Positions 50,708 to 60,455 of a stretch of DNA of 64,000 nt are shown in pieces (within the stretch, counting starts at the first letter, position 1; each line of letters starts with the position of its first letter). This stretch comes from an uncultured Synechococcaceae cyanobacterium. GTDB lineage: Bacteria > Cyanobacteriota > Cyanobacteriia > PCC-6307 > Cyanobiaceae. The translations under genes and the position numbers were made by a program. Location of the stretch: assembly GCA_902578445.1 (NCBI GenBank), contig CACHDC010000001.1:1-64000 (forward strand). Reading direction: 5' to 3'. The notes below the pieces were generated by a model. The model worked only from the letters and a program-made list of their open reading frames with translations. It had not been told where the DNA came from and searched no databases.

Positions 50708-51295
50708 ATGAATTTCCATAGTTATGGAGAATCTCCGTCAAAACTAGTAAGGATAATAACTGGGCAATCCGTATTAATAGATCCTTCATCAAGACCAAAA
50801 GGGACTTGCCTAGAAGTCGAGAGTGGAATTGCAAGAGTTTATTGTCCTTGTGAAGAAACTGAAGGAATGACACTCGCATTTTTACAATCAGGAGATCAAT
50901 TAAGGACAGACCTTTTATGTAGCGAAGGTGTCTGCGTTGAAGCCCTAACAGATTTGTCGTTTCACAGCAATGTAAATATTGAGGAGAATATGGGTTTCGA
51001 TGCAGTAAATGAATGGACTTTGCAACTCCTTAGGATTAGACACTTAGGAAATGCAGAACAGCGATTACAAGCCTTGTTTTCAATACTAGTAAATCGTCTA
51101 GGTAGAAGATGTGGTCAATGGTGTGAGTTACCATTTAGGTTAACTCACGAAAGGATTGGCGAATTAATCGGTTCTACACGAGTAACATCAACAAGATTAA
51201 TATCTAAATTAAGATCATCTGAGCTATTAATAGCTCCTATCGGGACCCAAACAGTCAGTGTTGCCCCTTCTTTTATTGAAACATCGCCGCTATAA
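50708..51295 (+). CDS. Crp/Fnr-family transcriptional regulator
   Basis: cupin-like N-terminus and HTH TH-ERIGELIGSTRVTSTRLISKL; Cys-rich. Confidence 0.9.
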   Translation: MNFHSYGESPSKLVRIITGQSVLIDPSSRPKGTCLEVESGIARVYCPCEETEGMTLAFLQSGDQLRTDLLCSEGVCVEALTDLSFHSNVNIEENMGFDAVNEWTLQLLRIRHLGNAEQRLQALFSILVNRLGRRCGQWCELPFRLTHERIGELIGSTRVTSTRLISKLRSSELLIAPIGTQTVSVAPSFIETSPL

Positions 51296-51299
51296 AAAC

Positions 51300-51587
51300 A
51301 TGAAGGATTCACAATCACTTACAAATAACTTATTAATGGAAGTTGATGTTTTATCGAATAGACTCAGAAATATCAAGCAATCCTATAAAACTACAGAAAA
51401 TAAAGCATTGAAGGGAAGATTATTTGCTGAAAACAAAAATATTTTTAAAAGAGTTAATGAGATTCATAAAATAGCTAAACTATTAAATAAAAATAATGAG
51501 AAAATTAACTTTTCGAATTTACTTTTTGAAATAACCAAAAGGACATTGAATGAAAATAAATTTGAAAGTAATTTATTTTTTCTTTAA
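51300..51587 (+). CDS. hypothetical protein downstream of crp-like gene
   Basis: ORF starting ATG 51300. Confidence 0.6.
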   Translation: MKDSQSLTNNLLMEVDVLSNRLRNIKQSYKTTENKALKGRLFAENKNIFKRVNEIHKIAKLLNKNNEKINFSNLLFEITKRTLNENKFESNLFFL

Positions 51588-52127
51588 ATCACTATCTATT
51601 AGTAATATTGCCGAAGGTTGATTAGAAGCAAACTTTACCTTGCCCAGTATGTTCGCAAATTCATCTTCTGATTGTGTTTGAGCCTCAATGATTGGATCTA
51701 AAAATACGTTCGTTCTTGTATCTGAAATTCTTTCTGATATGGAATAAAGTTGTTGTAGAGATGAAGTTAAATCAGCCTCCATGTTAAAAGAATAAGAAAT
51801 CAGCTCCTCTATAGAATCCCATGTTTGAACGGGTGCAGGAATTTCATCTAATTTTACGCTTTGTCCTCTTGCGATTAAGTAATCTGCAAATTTCTGAGCA
51901 TGTTCCATTTCGCCTTGTGATTCTCTTAGAAAATGAGAGGCGAATCCATTTAAATCACGTTCTTGAAACCATAGATACATAGAAAAATATTGAACATTGG
52001 CATATCTTTCCATTGTTAAATGTTCAAAAATGTTATCCAATAAACTATTGTCTATCGGTTGAGCAACAGCTCTTCCAGATGGACCAAAATTAATTAATTT
52101 CTTTGTTTTTAAATTATTTTCATTCAT
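51573..52127 (-). CDS. ferritin
   Basis: E-rich 4-helix bundle: MERYANVQYFSMYLWFQERDLNGFASHFLRESQGEMEHAQKFADYL. Confidence 0.95.
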   Translation of the reverse strand: MNENNLKTKKLINFGPSGRAVAQPIDNSLLDNIFEHLTMERYANVQYFSMYLWFQERDLNGFASHFLRESQGEMEHAQKFADYLIARGQSVKLDEIPAPVQTWDSIEELISYSFNMEADLTSSLQQLYSISERISDTRTNVFLDPIIEAQTQSEDEFANILGKVKFASNQPSAILLIDSDLKKK

Positions 52128-52211
52128 ATTTAACTGAGTATCTAAATAAATAATACAACATTTTGTATAAATTAGTAATTAATAAATCCTTTAAATTAAA
52201 TTAAATAATAT

Positions 52212-52230
52212 GATAATGAAAATCACTCGC
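52212..52230. promoter_or_regulatory. Fur-like box 3, in divergent region of ferritin and microprotein
   Basis: GATAATGAAAATCACTCGC, 15/19 to Fur consensus. Confidence 0.5.
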
Positions 52231-52240
52231 AATACTATAA

Positions 52241-52363
52241 ATGAATTTAGAGTACAGTTTTTCTGAACTGCTATTAACTAAAAAAAAATATAAAAGTAAA
52301 AAAAAGAAATGTAAAAAGAAAAAATGCTCTAATTGGAAGGGCGGTAAATGTAATTGCCTATAA
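52241..52363 (+). CDS. 40-aa Cys/Lys-rich microprotein
   Basis: MNLEYSFSELLLTKKKYKSKKKKCKKKKCSNWKGGKCNCL*; Fur-like box immediately upstream. Confidence 0.5.
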   Translation: MNLEYSFSELLLTKKKYKSKKKKCKKKKCSNWKGGKCNCL

Positions 52364-52370
52364 ATAAATT

Positions 52371-53429
52371 CTATATATATACCTTATGTGCTCCAGGATA
52401 TAAAAAATAATAACTATTTTTATTTATAGAAAGAGAACATTTATCACCATTATTTAGAAGATTATTAATATCAGTTCTAACTCGCAATATGTTTCCATTA
52501 ATAGTTACTTTGTATATAAGAAATTCTCCAAGAAATTCTTTAGATATAACAATCGCATCACCAGATTCTGATCTTTTAATTGAAATAAATTTAGGCGAAA
52601 TTGACATACTTTGGATACTTGTATTTTTCAAATACTCTGAACTATTTATTTCACCTAAACAAGAAATATATGAATTACCATGTTTTTTGAGATTAATAAT
52701 ATTATTGCCCAAAATAAAACTACTAACAAATATGGTCTTGGGATTATTTAGAAGATTAATTGGTGTATCAATTTGATGGATTTTTCCCTCATTCATAACG
52801 GCGACTTTATCGCAAATTGACATTGCTTCTTCCGGATCATGAGTAACCATCAATCCACTTGCATTACAACCTTTTAGGATATTAGGAAGTTCACTTCTCA
52901 ATTTTAGTTTGACATGCATATCAAGACTACAAAAAGGTTCATCCAACAAAATAAAATTTGTCCCTGGAGCAAGAGCTCTCGCAATTGCGAGTCTTTGTTT
53001 TTGACCTCCAGACAATTCATGTGGGTACCTTCCAACAAAACTATCAAGACCCACAACATTTAATAAGTAATCAACTCTAGATCTGTCTTTTTTGTTTTTC
53101 AAACCAAACATTACATTGTCCAAAACAGTTAAATGGGGGAAAAGTGCATAATCTTGAAATACCATACCAATATTTCTTTTCTCAGGACTAAGAATTTTTT
53201 TCCTGCTTGAAATTTCCTCATCATTTAGAGAAATCCTTCCTTTAGAGGGATATTCGAACCCCGCGATTAATCTTAAAAGAGTTGTCTTTCCGCAACCAGA
53301 AGGACCTAGCAATCCTAACAATTCGCCATTTTCAATTTTTAGGTTAATTTCGTTTAATATCCAATTTGAACATTCTCGCATATCATATTTATGATGCAGA
53401 TCATCAATTATTAACGCATCATTTTTCAC
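52371..53429 (-). CDS. iron(III)-type ABC transporter ATP-binding protein (FutC/FbpC-like)
   Basis: GPSGCGKTTLLRLIAGFE, LSGGQKQRLAIARAL, TOBE-like C-terminus, next to ferritin. Confidence 0.88.
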   Translation of the reverse strand: MKNDALIIDDLHHKYDMRECSNWILNEINLKIENGELLGLLGPSGCGKTTLLRLIAGFEYPSKGRISLNDEEISSRKKILSPEKRNIGMVFQDYALFPHLTVLDNVMFGLKNKKDRSRVDYLLNVVGLDSFVGRYPHELSGGQKQRLAIARALAPGTNFILLDEPFCSLDMHVKLKLRSELPNILKGCNASGLMVTHDPEEAMSICDKVAVMNEGKIHQIDTPINLLNNPKTIFVSSFILGNNIINLKKHGNSYISCLGEINSSEYLKNTSIQSMSISPKFISIKRSESGDAIVISKEFLGEFLIYKVTINGNILRVRTDINNLLNNGDKCSLSINKNSYYFLYPGAHKVYI

Positions 53430-53524
53430 TAAGTTCTTCTTATTTAAATATATTAAGTTAGCAGAAAATATTCACCTAAAATATCCCTTGTATAATTTTA
53501 TACACCATTTTAATTTCAAATTTA

Positions 53525-54178
53525 ATGAGAAAGTCTGAAAGAGCAGAAATAATACTTAAGGAACTCAAAAAGCTATATCCATCGCCTCCCATACCCCTTG
53601 ATCATACAAATGCATATACACTTCTAGTGGCAGTAGTTTTAAGTGCTCAATCAACAGATAAGAAAGTTAATGAATTAACAAAAAGCTTATTTAAGGTTGC
53701 AGATAATCCAGAAAAAATGATGCAGCTAGGTATTAATGGCATTTACGAATACATAAAATTTTTAGGTCTATCTAATCAAAAATCAAAGAACATCTATAAC
53801 TTATCTAAACTTTTGATTGAGAAGCATAATGGTATGGTCCCAGATTCATTTGAGAAGCTTGAATCTCTACCAGGGGTAGGTCATAAAACAGCATCAGTTG
53901 TAATGTCTCAAGTGTTTAAAATACCCTCATTCCCAGTAGATACTCACATACACAGGTTGGCACAAAGATGGGGCCTATCAAATGGAGATAGCGTAGTTCA
54001 AACAGAAAAAGACCTAAAAAAAATATTTCCTGTTAATGATTGGAATAACTTGCATTTGCAAATAATCTTTTACGGCCGAGAATACTGCACAGCAAGAGGC
54101 TGTGATGGAACAAAATGTTATTTATGTCGCACTCTTTATCCCAAAAGAAAAAAGAAATTTATATGTAAAAAGCCTTAA
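53525..54178 (+). CDS. nth: endonuclease III
   Basis: LPGVGHKTASVV, Fe-S loop CTARGCDGTKCYLC. Confidence 0.95.
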   Translation: MRKSERAEIILKELKKLYPSPPIPLDHTNAYTLLVAVVLSAQSTDKKVNELTKSLFKVADNPEKMMQLGINGIYEYIKFLGLSNQKSKNIYNLSKLLIEKHNGMVPDSFEKLESLPGVGHKTASVVMSQVFKIPSFPVDTHIHRLAQRWGLSNGDSVVQTEKDLKKIFPVNDWNNLHLQIIFYGREYCTARGCDGTKCYLCRTLYPKRKKKFICKKP

Positions 54179-54213
54179 GAAATATATATAATATTAAAAT
54201 CAATTTATTAATC

Positions 54214-54873
54214 ATGAGAATAGCAATTACTGGTGCATCAGGGAAAACAGGTTATAGAATTTCCGAAGAAGCAGTTAAGAAAGGTTATAAAGTAAGGCAA
54301 ATCATCAGAAAGAATTCAAAAGTATCAGCAGGACTAGAGAGTTTAGAAACAATTAGGGTTTCATTATACAAAAAAGGCGAACTTGATAATGCTTTAAAAG
54401 ATATTGATGCTTTGATAATTGCGACTGGAGCGAGAGCATCATTAGATTTAACTGGTCCTGCAAAGGTTGATGCATTAGGTGTATACAGGCAATTAGAGAG
54501 TTGCAAAAGAGTTGGTATTAAAAGAGTTATTCTAGTTAGTTCCCTTTGTACTGGTAAATTATTTCACCCATTAAACTTATTTGGTTTAATTCTTATTTGG
54601 AAGAAATTAGGTGAAAACTTTCTACGAAATTCAAATTTCGAATGGACTATTATTAGACCTGGAGGATTAAAGGAAAATGAAGATATTAAATCAGAAAATA
54701 TAAATTATTCAAAGGAGGATACTCAAATTAATGGATCAATCCCAAGAAGATTAGTTGCGCAATGTTGTATAGATTCTCTAAAAAACAAAGAATCTATAAA
54801 TAAATTAATAGAAGTTACAAGTTCGAATGATAATAAAAAGATATCCTTTAAAAAAGCTATGCAAATGATTTAA
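54214..54873 (+). CDS. NAD(P)-binding SDR-like protein
   Basis: AITGASGKTGYRISEEAVKKGY. Confidence 0.88.
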   Translation: MRIAITGASGKTGYRISEEAVKKGYKVRQIIRKNSKVSAGLESLETIRVSLYKKGELDNALKDIDALIIATGARASLDLTGPAKVDALGVYRQLESCKRVGIKRVILVSSLCTGKLFHPLNLFGLILIWKKLGENFLRNSNFEWTIIRPGGLKENEDIKSENINYSKEDTQINGSIPRRLVAQCCIDSLKNKESINKLIEVTSSNDNKKISFKKAMQMI

Positions 54874-54899
54874 AAGATGTAAATATATAAACTAAAACT

Positions 54900-55088
54900 A
54901 TGAAAATAAATCCCAAAATTGACGCATTACAATTAATGCTTACTGATTTAAGAACTAGAAATGAGCCAATAAGACATAAAGCTGCATTTAAAGGTTGTCA
55001 ACCAGAGTTTCAAAGTCTTGTATCAAGATTAATAAAGCAGTTAGAGGACGAATTAGTTGCTGAAAAGCTTACTAATCGTGATAGTTAA
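54900..55088 (+). CDS. small hypothetical protein (62 aa)
   Basis: ORF after SDR gene. Confidence 0.6.
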   Translation: MKINPKIDALQLMLTDLRTRNEPIRHKAAFKGCQPEFQSLVSRLIKQLEDELVAEKLTNRDS

Positions 55089-55098
55089 AAAATTTAGA

Positions 55099-55710
55099 TT
55101 ACTTAAATGAAATTAAGTTATCCAATTTTGCTCGTTCTGAAAGTTCATCATATCCTCCAAAAAATTTATTATCCAAAAATATTTGAGGGAAAGTATTATG
55201 ACTACTTTGTGCCATTATTTTTTGAAAGCTCTCATCATTATCTATAAGAGTAATTTCATGAGGGATAGATAAAGAATTAAGCAACCTAATTGCTCTTTTA
55301 GACCAAGGACAATCCTTTAAAATATACGCTTTTACACGTGATTGATTATTATTTAAATCATTATTTGAGATATTAATAATTTTCTGTTCAAAAGAAAGTA
55401 ATAATATATCTGTACCTTTTTTTACAATACATCCCTTCTCAAGATGCCCGCCAAAAACATTACATCCCTCATCGGCAAAACTCAAATGTAAATGAACATC
55501 TCCTTTATTAAAATGTCCGTTTAAAGAAACTATCTCTAGATTCCCTTCAAATTTATTTATCTCTTGATTACCTGGGCATTGAATACAAACTTTTCTAAGA
55601 TTACCAACAACTCCAGATACATACCCGTATAAATTGTTCGATAAAGAATATTCTTTAATTGAATTTATCAAATCAGATTCTGGAGATAGCTTTAGGCTAT
55701 GAGGCTGCAT
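55099..55710 (-). CDS. DUF296 (PPC)-glutaredoxin fusion protein
   Basis: N-term YVSGVVGNLRKVCIQCPG...VSLNGHFNKGDVHLHLSFADEGCNVFGGHLEKGC (DUF296); C-term CPWSKRAIRLLNS...FPQIFLDNKFFGGYDEL (Grx). Confidence 0.85.
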   Translation of the reverse strand: MQPHSLKLSPESDLINSIKEYSLSNNLYGYVSGVVGNLRKVCIQCPGNQEINKFEGNLEIVSLNGHFNKGDVHLHLSFADEGCNVFGGHLEKGCIVKKGTDILLLSFEQKIINISNNDLNNNQSRVKAYILKDCPWSKRAIRLLNSLSIPHEITLIDNDESFQKIMAQSSHNTFPQIFLDNKFFGGYDELSERAKLDNLISFK

Positions 55711-55894
55711 TAGATGAAAGGAATAATTTTGTAATATAAAACATCATCATTCATAAAGAGAAGTTGAGTTTATAATCTTTAGGATTCAGATTTAAATTAA
55801 ATTTTAGAATCTAGTATCATAAACCATTTAAAATTTTTACTAAAAATTTAAGTTTGTTGAGAGTGTAATATATTTTTTATATACAAAAACTAAT

Positions 55895-56434
55895 TTGTTA
55901 TTAAGAAAAAATCTCAAAAATTTGGCATTGAATATTCCCAATTTATTATCGATATCTCGCCTTTTTCTTGTATTTCCATTAATACTTTTTTTAGAAATTA
56001 AAAGACCTTTTTATGTCTTTATATTGATTATTATTGGAGGTTTAACTGATTATTTAGACGGGTTAATTGCAAGGAAATTTAATCTTAAAACCAGATTAGG
56101 AGCTATCCTTGATCCCTTAAGCGATAAAGTATTTTATTTAATTCCTTTGACTTTCCTTTGTAAAAATAATTTTATACCCTTCTGGTCTTTGTCATTAATT
56201 TTATTTAGAGAATTAATTATCTCTAGCCTAAGGAACTCGACAAAAGACGGTTTACCAGCATCAATGTTAGGAAAATATAAAACATTTTTCTTTTTTATTT
56301 CAGTAATTACCTTCTTTACACCATTAAAAATTAGCTTTTTGAATAATTTGGCTTTAATTTTTTATTGGTTAGGATTCATCCTGACTTTTGTGACTTTATT
56401 AGGGTATTTAAGAATTAAAAAGAATATTATCTGA
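55895..56434 (+). CDS. pgsA: CDP-diacylglycerol-glycerol-3-phosphate phosphatidyltransferase
   Basis: CDP-alcohol motif DYLDGLIARKFNLKTRLGAILDPLSDK. Confidence 0.92.
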   Translation: MLLRKNLKNLALNIPNLLSISRLFLVFPLILFLEIKRPFYVFILIIIGGLTDYLDGLIARKFNLKTRLGAILDPLSDKVFYLIPLTFLCKNNFIPFWSLSLILFRELIISSLRNSTKDGLPASMLGKYKTFFFFISVITFFTPLKISFLNNLALIFYWLGFILTFVTLLGYLRIKKNII

Positions 56435-57334
56435 ATTTCCTTCAAACTCCTCACTTTTTTTATTATTAAAATCATTCACAAAACTATCCTTTAGACCATT
56501 AAGTAAATCAAAAGTTGGCGCCCACTTTAAATCACGTTTTATCTTAGAGATATCAGTCTGATAATGATTTAATCTAATTGGAAATCCCTTTCGAGACTTA
56601 GGATCTAATTTTTGATAATCAAATGTTCTTAAAGAAATCTCATTTTGGTTTAATCCAAGAACATTCGCACAGAAATAAATTAAACCCTTGATAGTTACTC
56701 CTTTTTCACCTGAACAATTGTAAATATTATTTTTGGAATTTTCAAAATTTATGCACCTAATCATTACATCAGTTAGATCCGAAACATGGCCTAGCTGAGT
56801 AATTAAAGAACCGTCACCAGGGATTGGTATAGACTTTTTAGTAAATAACCTTTCAAAAAACCAATTTTCAATTTTATTATAATTTCCTGGTCCATAAATA
56901 TAAGTAGGTCTAAAACTTGTAAAAGGAATTTTTTGTTTTTTTAACCAATTTTCTGTCTCAAACTTGCCTTTGTGCCTACTTTCTGGATCAATTGGATCAA
57001 CTTCGGACAAGGGTAGTTCACAATTATCCTTATAAACACCTGCAGAGCTGACATATATATATCTCTGGAAAGAGTTATTTAAATTTTCTATAAGAAGTTT
57101 GGTTTGTTCTAACTCTCGTCCAGAAATATCATAAACAACATCATACTTTTTATTTCTTAGTCTGACGATATCTTCTGAATTATTTCTATCACCCTTAATT
57201 AAATTTGTTTTTTCAGGATTACTTTTATTGCCTCTCGTGAAAATATCAATATCATAATTTTTACTTAATAACTTTCCAACCAAAGACTTGCCCACAAATC
57301 TAGTGCCGCCCATTACAAGAATTTTCATATTCAA
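56408..57334 (-). CDS. NAD-dependent epimerase/dehydratase (CSP41-like)
   Basis: VMGGTRFVGKSLVGKLL, YVSSAGVYKD. Confidence 0.88.
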   Translation of the reverse strand: MNMKILVMGGTRFVGKSLVGKLLSKNYDIDIFTRGNKSNPEKTNLIKGDRNNSEDIVRLRNKKYDVVYDISGRELEQTKLLIENLNNSFQRYIYVSSAGVYKDNCELPLSEVDPIDPESRHKGKFETENWLKKQKIPFTSFRPTYIYGPGNYNKIENWFFERLFTKKSIPIPGDGSLITQLGHVSDLTDVMIRCINFENSKNNIYNCSGEKGVTIKGLIYFCANVLGLNQNEISLRTFDYQKLDPKSRKGFPIRLNHYQTDISKIKRDLKWAPTFDLLNGLKDSFVNDFNNKKSEEFEGNSDNILFNS

Positions 57335-57420
57335 AAAATATTTAACTGAAGTAGTAATCTTAAATAGAATTACATATTGAATAGTACTACTAATAAGTTA
57401 TTAATGAAAAGGATGATTCT

Positions 57421-58188
57421 ATGGACCTAATACCAGCAATTGATTTAATGAATGATAAGTGTGTAAGGCTTTTTAAAGGCGACTTTAGTAAAAGAAAAGA
57501 CTTCACTAAAGAGCCTCATGAGCAAGCTAAATTTTGGGAAAGCGAAGGGGCAAAATATATACATATAGTTGATTTGGATGCTGCAAAAACTGGATCACCA
57601 ATAAACGATAAATCAATAAAAAAGATTGCAAAAACAGTCAACATACCTATTCAAATAGGTGGAGGGATAAGGTCTCAAGAAAGGATAGAACAACTATTTT
57701 CTTATGGTATTGATAAAGTTATCATGGGAACCTCTGCAATAGAAAATAAAGAACTAGTTAAAGACTTATCAAATAAATTCCCTGGCAAGATAATTGTTGG
57801 GATAGATGCAAAAGATGGAAAAGTTAGTACAAGGGGTTGGCTTGAGCAATCTAACATTTTTGCCACAGATCTAGTAAAAGAGTTTTCTTCATTTAAAATT
57901 GCTAGTTTTATTGTTACAGATATAAATACAGATGGGACGTTAGAAGGGACAAATGAAGAATTCATTAAAAGCATACTTGAAATTACAGATATTCCAGTAA
58001 TAGCCTCAGGAGGTGTTGGTTCAATTTCTGATTTATTATCGTTAGTAAAATTTGAAAACTCTGGACTCTTTGGAGTAATTGTAGGTAAAGCTCTATATGA
58101 AAATAAATTCACGATCAACGAAGCTAATAATGTATTGTCATCAGAGAGATTAAATGACTTTGATTTAAACAGAAATTACTACGCTTAA
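57421..58188 (+). CDS. hisA: phosphoribosylformimino-5-aminoimidazole carboxamide ribotide isomerase
   Basis: MDLIPAIDLMNDKCVRL, IPIQIGGGIRS, VIASGGVGSISDL. Confidence 0.96.
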   Translation: MDLIPAIDLMNDKCVRLFKGDFSKRKDFTKEPHEQAKFWESEGAKYIHIVDLDAAKTGSPINDKSIKKIAKTVNIPIQIGGGIRSQERIEQLFSYGIDKVIMGTSAIENKELVKDLSNKFPGKIIVGIDAKDGKVSTRGWLEQSNIFATDLVKEFSSFKIASFIVTDINTDGTLEGTNEEFIKSILEITDIPVIASGGVGSISDLLSLVKFENSGLFGVIVGKALYENKFTINEANNVLSSERLNDFDLNRNYYA

Positions 58189-58267
58189 AAGAGTATAAAA
58201 ATTGATTTAAGGCTGGTGTTTGCAGTAATTGTTAGTTAATTTTGTATAAGAGATAAAAAATCTAGTC

Positions 58268-59884
58268 TTGGAATTAATTTCAAAAAAATCGATATTGATT
58301 ATTGCTCCAAGCTTAATAGCAGAATCTTTATCGCTTAAGTTAACATCACTAGACCAAAATTTAGACATTAATTTTAATAATGGAACTGGTGATAAAACTC
58401 CGGATTTAGTTATATGGAATGTTCTTAATTTCCAATCAGAAGATCTTATAAGATTAGAATTATTAAAATTAAGAGAAAGATATGATGAGTCAAAGTTTCT
58501 TATAATTCTCTCTGGCGAACTTGTTTATGAAGCAAATACCACTCCATCCTTAAATGCTGAAGGTTTTCTTTTAAATCCCAGTGCAGAAAAAGTTCTTGAA
58601 TCTATTGATACCATTTTAAATGGAGGAAGGGTATTTGATATTGAAAATAATTCCCGAGTTCAATTAAACAAAAATAACCCTCTCTCTTTTAGTCAAAAAA
58701 TTCTAACTTCAGGTCTTAAGCAAATAGATTCTGAAATTAACTATATATTCAAATATGTCAACTCTGATTCAACACCAGAATTTTATAAATTCATTTTAAA
58801 AGGAAGATTAAGAGAACTTATTACTGCAAAATCTTTTCTAATTTTTTTATGGGGTAATTCACTAGAACTTTATACAGAGGCAGTTTACACTGAAAATAAA
58901 ATTAATCTTGAAAATAAGAACACTGTATTCATTAAAGATAAAAACACTACAGAAATATGGAATTTAATTTTAAATAGACTAAAAGAAAGGTACAGCTCAA
59001 CTAACTTACAGGTTGAATTCAATAATTCATCAATAATTCTTTCTGGGATAAAAAATGAATTCATTTCACGACTAATTTGCAAAATGTTAGATGAGTTAGA
59101 TAATTTAGTAAAGAATATTAAGGAAAACTATAAGGAGAAAGATTTTAAAGATGATTTAAATTCTCTTATAAAAGAACTTAAAGTAAATACAATTTCAAAT
59201 ATCACAGACAGCTATTTTCGATTAAAAAAAGGAAGCGAATCTATTTCAATAAATGATTTCATTTATAATGAGGTAAGTTGTGAAGAGATAGATCGAGAAT
59301 CACATGAATCAATAATGTTTATTGAGCCAATTATTAAAAATGAAGCTCTTGACTATGATGGGAAATTACTCCCTCTATATGAAACAGAATCGTTTTTGAT
59401 CCTTGAGAATATCATTTCGAATTGGACAATAAGGAACTGTAACCTATTAGCTTCTGAAATCTTTAATATTTGTTCTTCTTGGCCTGAATTAAGAACTGTA
59501 CTTATAAATCCCGAATTACAATCAACAAGAAATTTTGAAAGATTTAGAAATAATATAAATAACTACAACCGTTGGCATGACTATATTTATATGCCTATCT
59601 ACTTGTATGAGAGTAAACGAGAATATATTGATATTATCGATAAAAAATTTACCCGTTACTTTAAAAATGAAAATAGGGAGAAAGAATTAGAGAATCTAGA
59701 ATGGCTACAAAAACAAGTTACATTGTTAGTTGAGATAAGAGATGCCGTAGCTCCGCAGTTAGAAGTTGCTGTAAAATATATCGGTAATCTTTTTGTAACT
59801 TTTCTTACAAAGGTCGTTGGCAAAGCTATCGGTTTAGTTGGGAAAGGAATCCTTCAAGGATTAGGAAGATCAAGTTCAAAGTAA
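58268..59884 (+). CDS. DUF3685/Ycf55-like protein
   Basis: C-terminal YIGNLFVTFLTKVVGKAIGLVGKGILQGLGRS; size and context. Confidence 0.78.
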   Translation: MELISKKSILIIAPSLIAESLSLKLTSLDQNLDINFNNGTGDKTPDLVIWNVLNFQSEDLIRLELLKLRERYDESKFLIILSGELVYEANTTPSLNAEGFLLNPSAEKVLESIDTILNGGRVFDIENNSRVQLNKNNPLSFSQKILTSGLKQIDSEINYIFKYVNSDSTPEFYKFILKGRLRELITAKSFLIFLWGNSLELYTEAVYTENKINLENKNTVFIKDKNTTEIWNLILNRLKERYSSTNLQVEFNNSSIILSGIKNEFISRLICKMLDELDNLVKNIKENYKEKDFKDDLNSLIKELKVNTISNITDSYFRLKKGSESISINDFIYNEVSCEEIDRESHESIMFIEPIIKNEALDYDGKLLPLYETESFLILENIISNWTIRNCNLLASEIFNICSSWPELRTVLINPELQSTRNFERFRNNINNYNRWHDYIYMPIYLYESKREYIDIIDKKFTRYFKNENREKELENLEWLQKQVTLLVEIRDAVAPQLEVAVKYIGNLFVTFLTKVVGKAIGLVGKGILQGLGRSSSK

Positions 59885-59898
59885 GTTTTTAAACTTTA

Positions 59899-60447
59899 AT
59901 GAAAATAATTCAATGGGTCCTAGTAGCATTAATTTTCTTAAGTCCATATAAAGCAAATGCCTCTAGAGATTCTGATAGTTACGATGGTAACATCTTTCCT
60001 ATATACGCAGGTAATGGGGCTATAGTTCCTCCCCAGACAACTCTTCAGGAATCATTAAAAAATAAAAGAGTCTCAGTTTTATTTTTTTATCTTGACGATA
60101 GCTCAGATAGTAAAGCTATGGCTCCGATAATATCTGGTTTAGATTTGATATGGAGAAATAATATAGATATTATTGCTCTAACTACTGATGAATTACAGGA
60201 TAAAGAAAAGTCTGATCTTAGAAATGAACCAAATTATTATTGGAACGGATTAATTCCACAAACCATTATTTTAAATAGTGATGGCGAAGTAAAATATGAT
60301 AAAAATGGAATGATTAAAATCGATGAATTAAACAAAGTTATAGGAGAACTAAAAGGAATTGATATAGAAGATACGACATTTTCTGTAGAAAGTTTTAACG
60401 AATACAACAGTATCATTTCTGAAAAAAAAGATAAAAACAAAAATTAA
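59899..60447 (+). CDS. thylakoid thioredoxin-fold-like protein with signal peptide
   Basis: signal peptide; VSVLFFYLDDSSDSKAMAPI, YYWNGLIPQTIILNSDGEV. Confidence 0.72.
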   Translation: MKIIQWVLVALIFLSPYKANASRDSDSYDGNIFPIYAGNGAIVPPQTTLQESLKNKRVSVLFFYLDDSSDSKAMAPIISGLDLIWRNNIDIIALTTDELQDKEKSDLRNEPNYYWNGLIPQTIILNSDGEVKYDKNGMIKIDELNKVIGELKGIDIEDTTFSVESFNEYNSIISEKKDKNKN

Positions 60448-60455
60448 TTAAAAAA

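Noticed and set aside
57702-58118. 138-aa - strand ORF
   Set aside because: Antisense to hisA.
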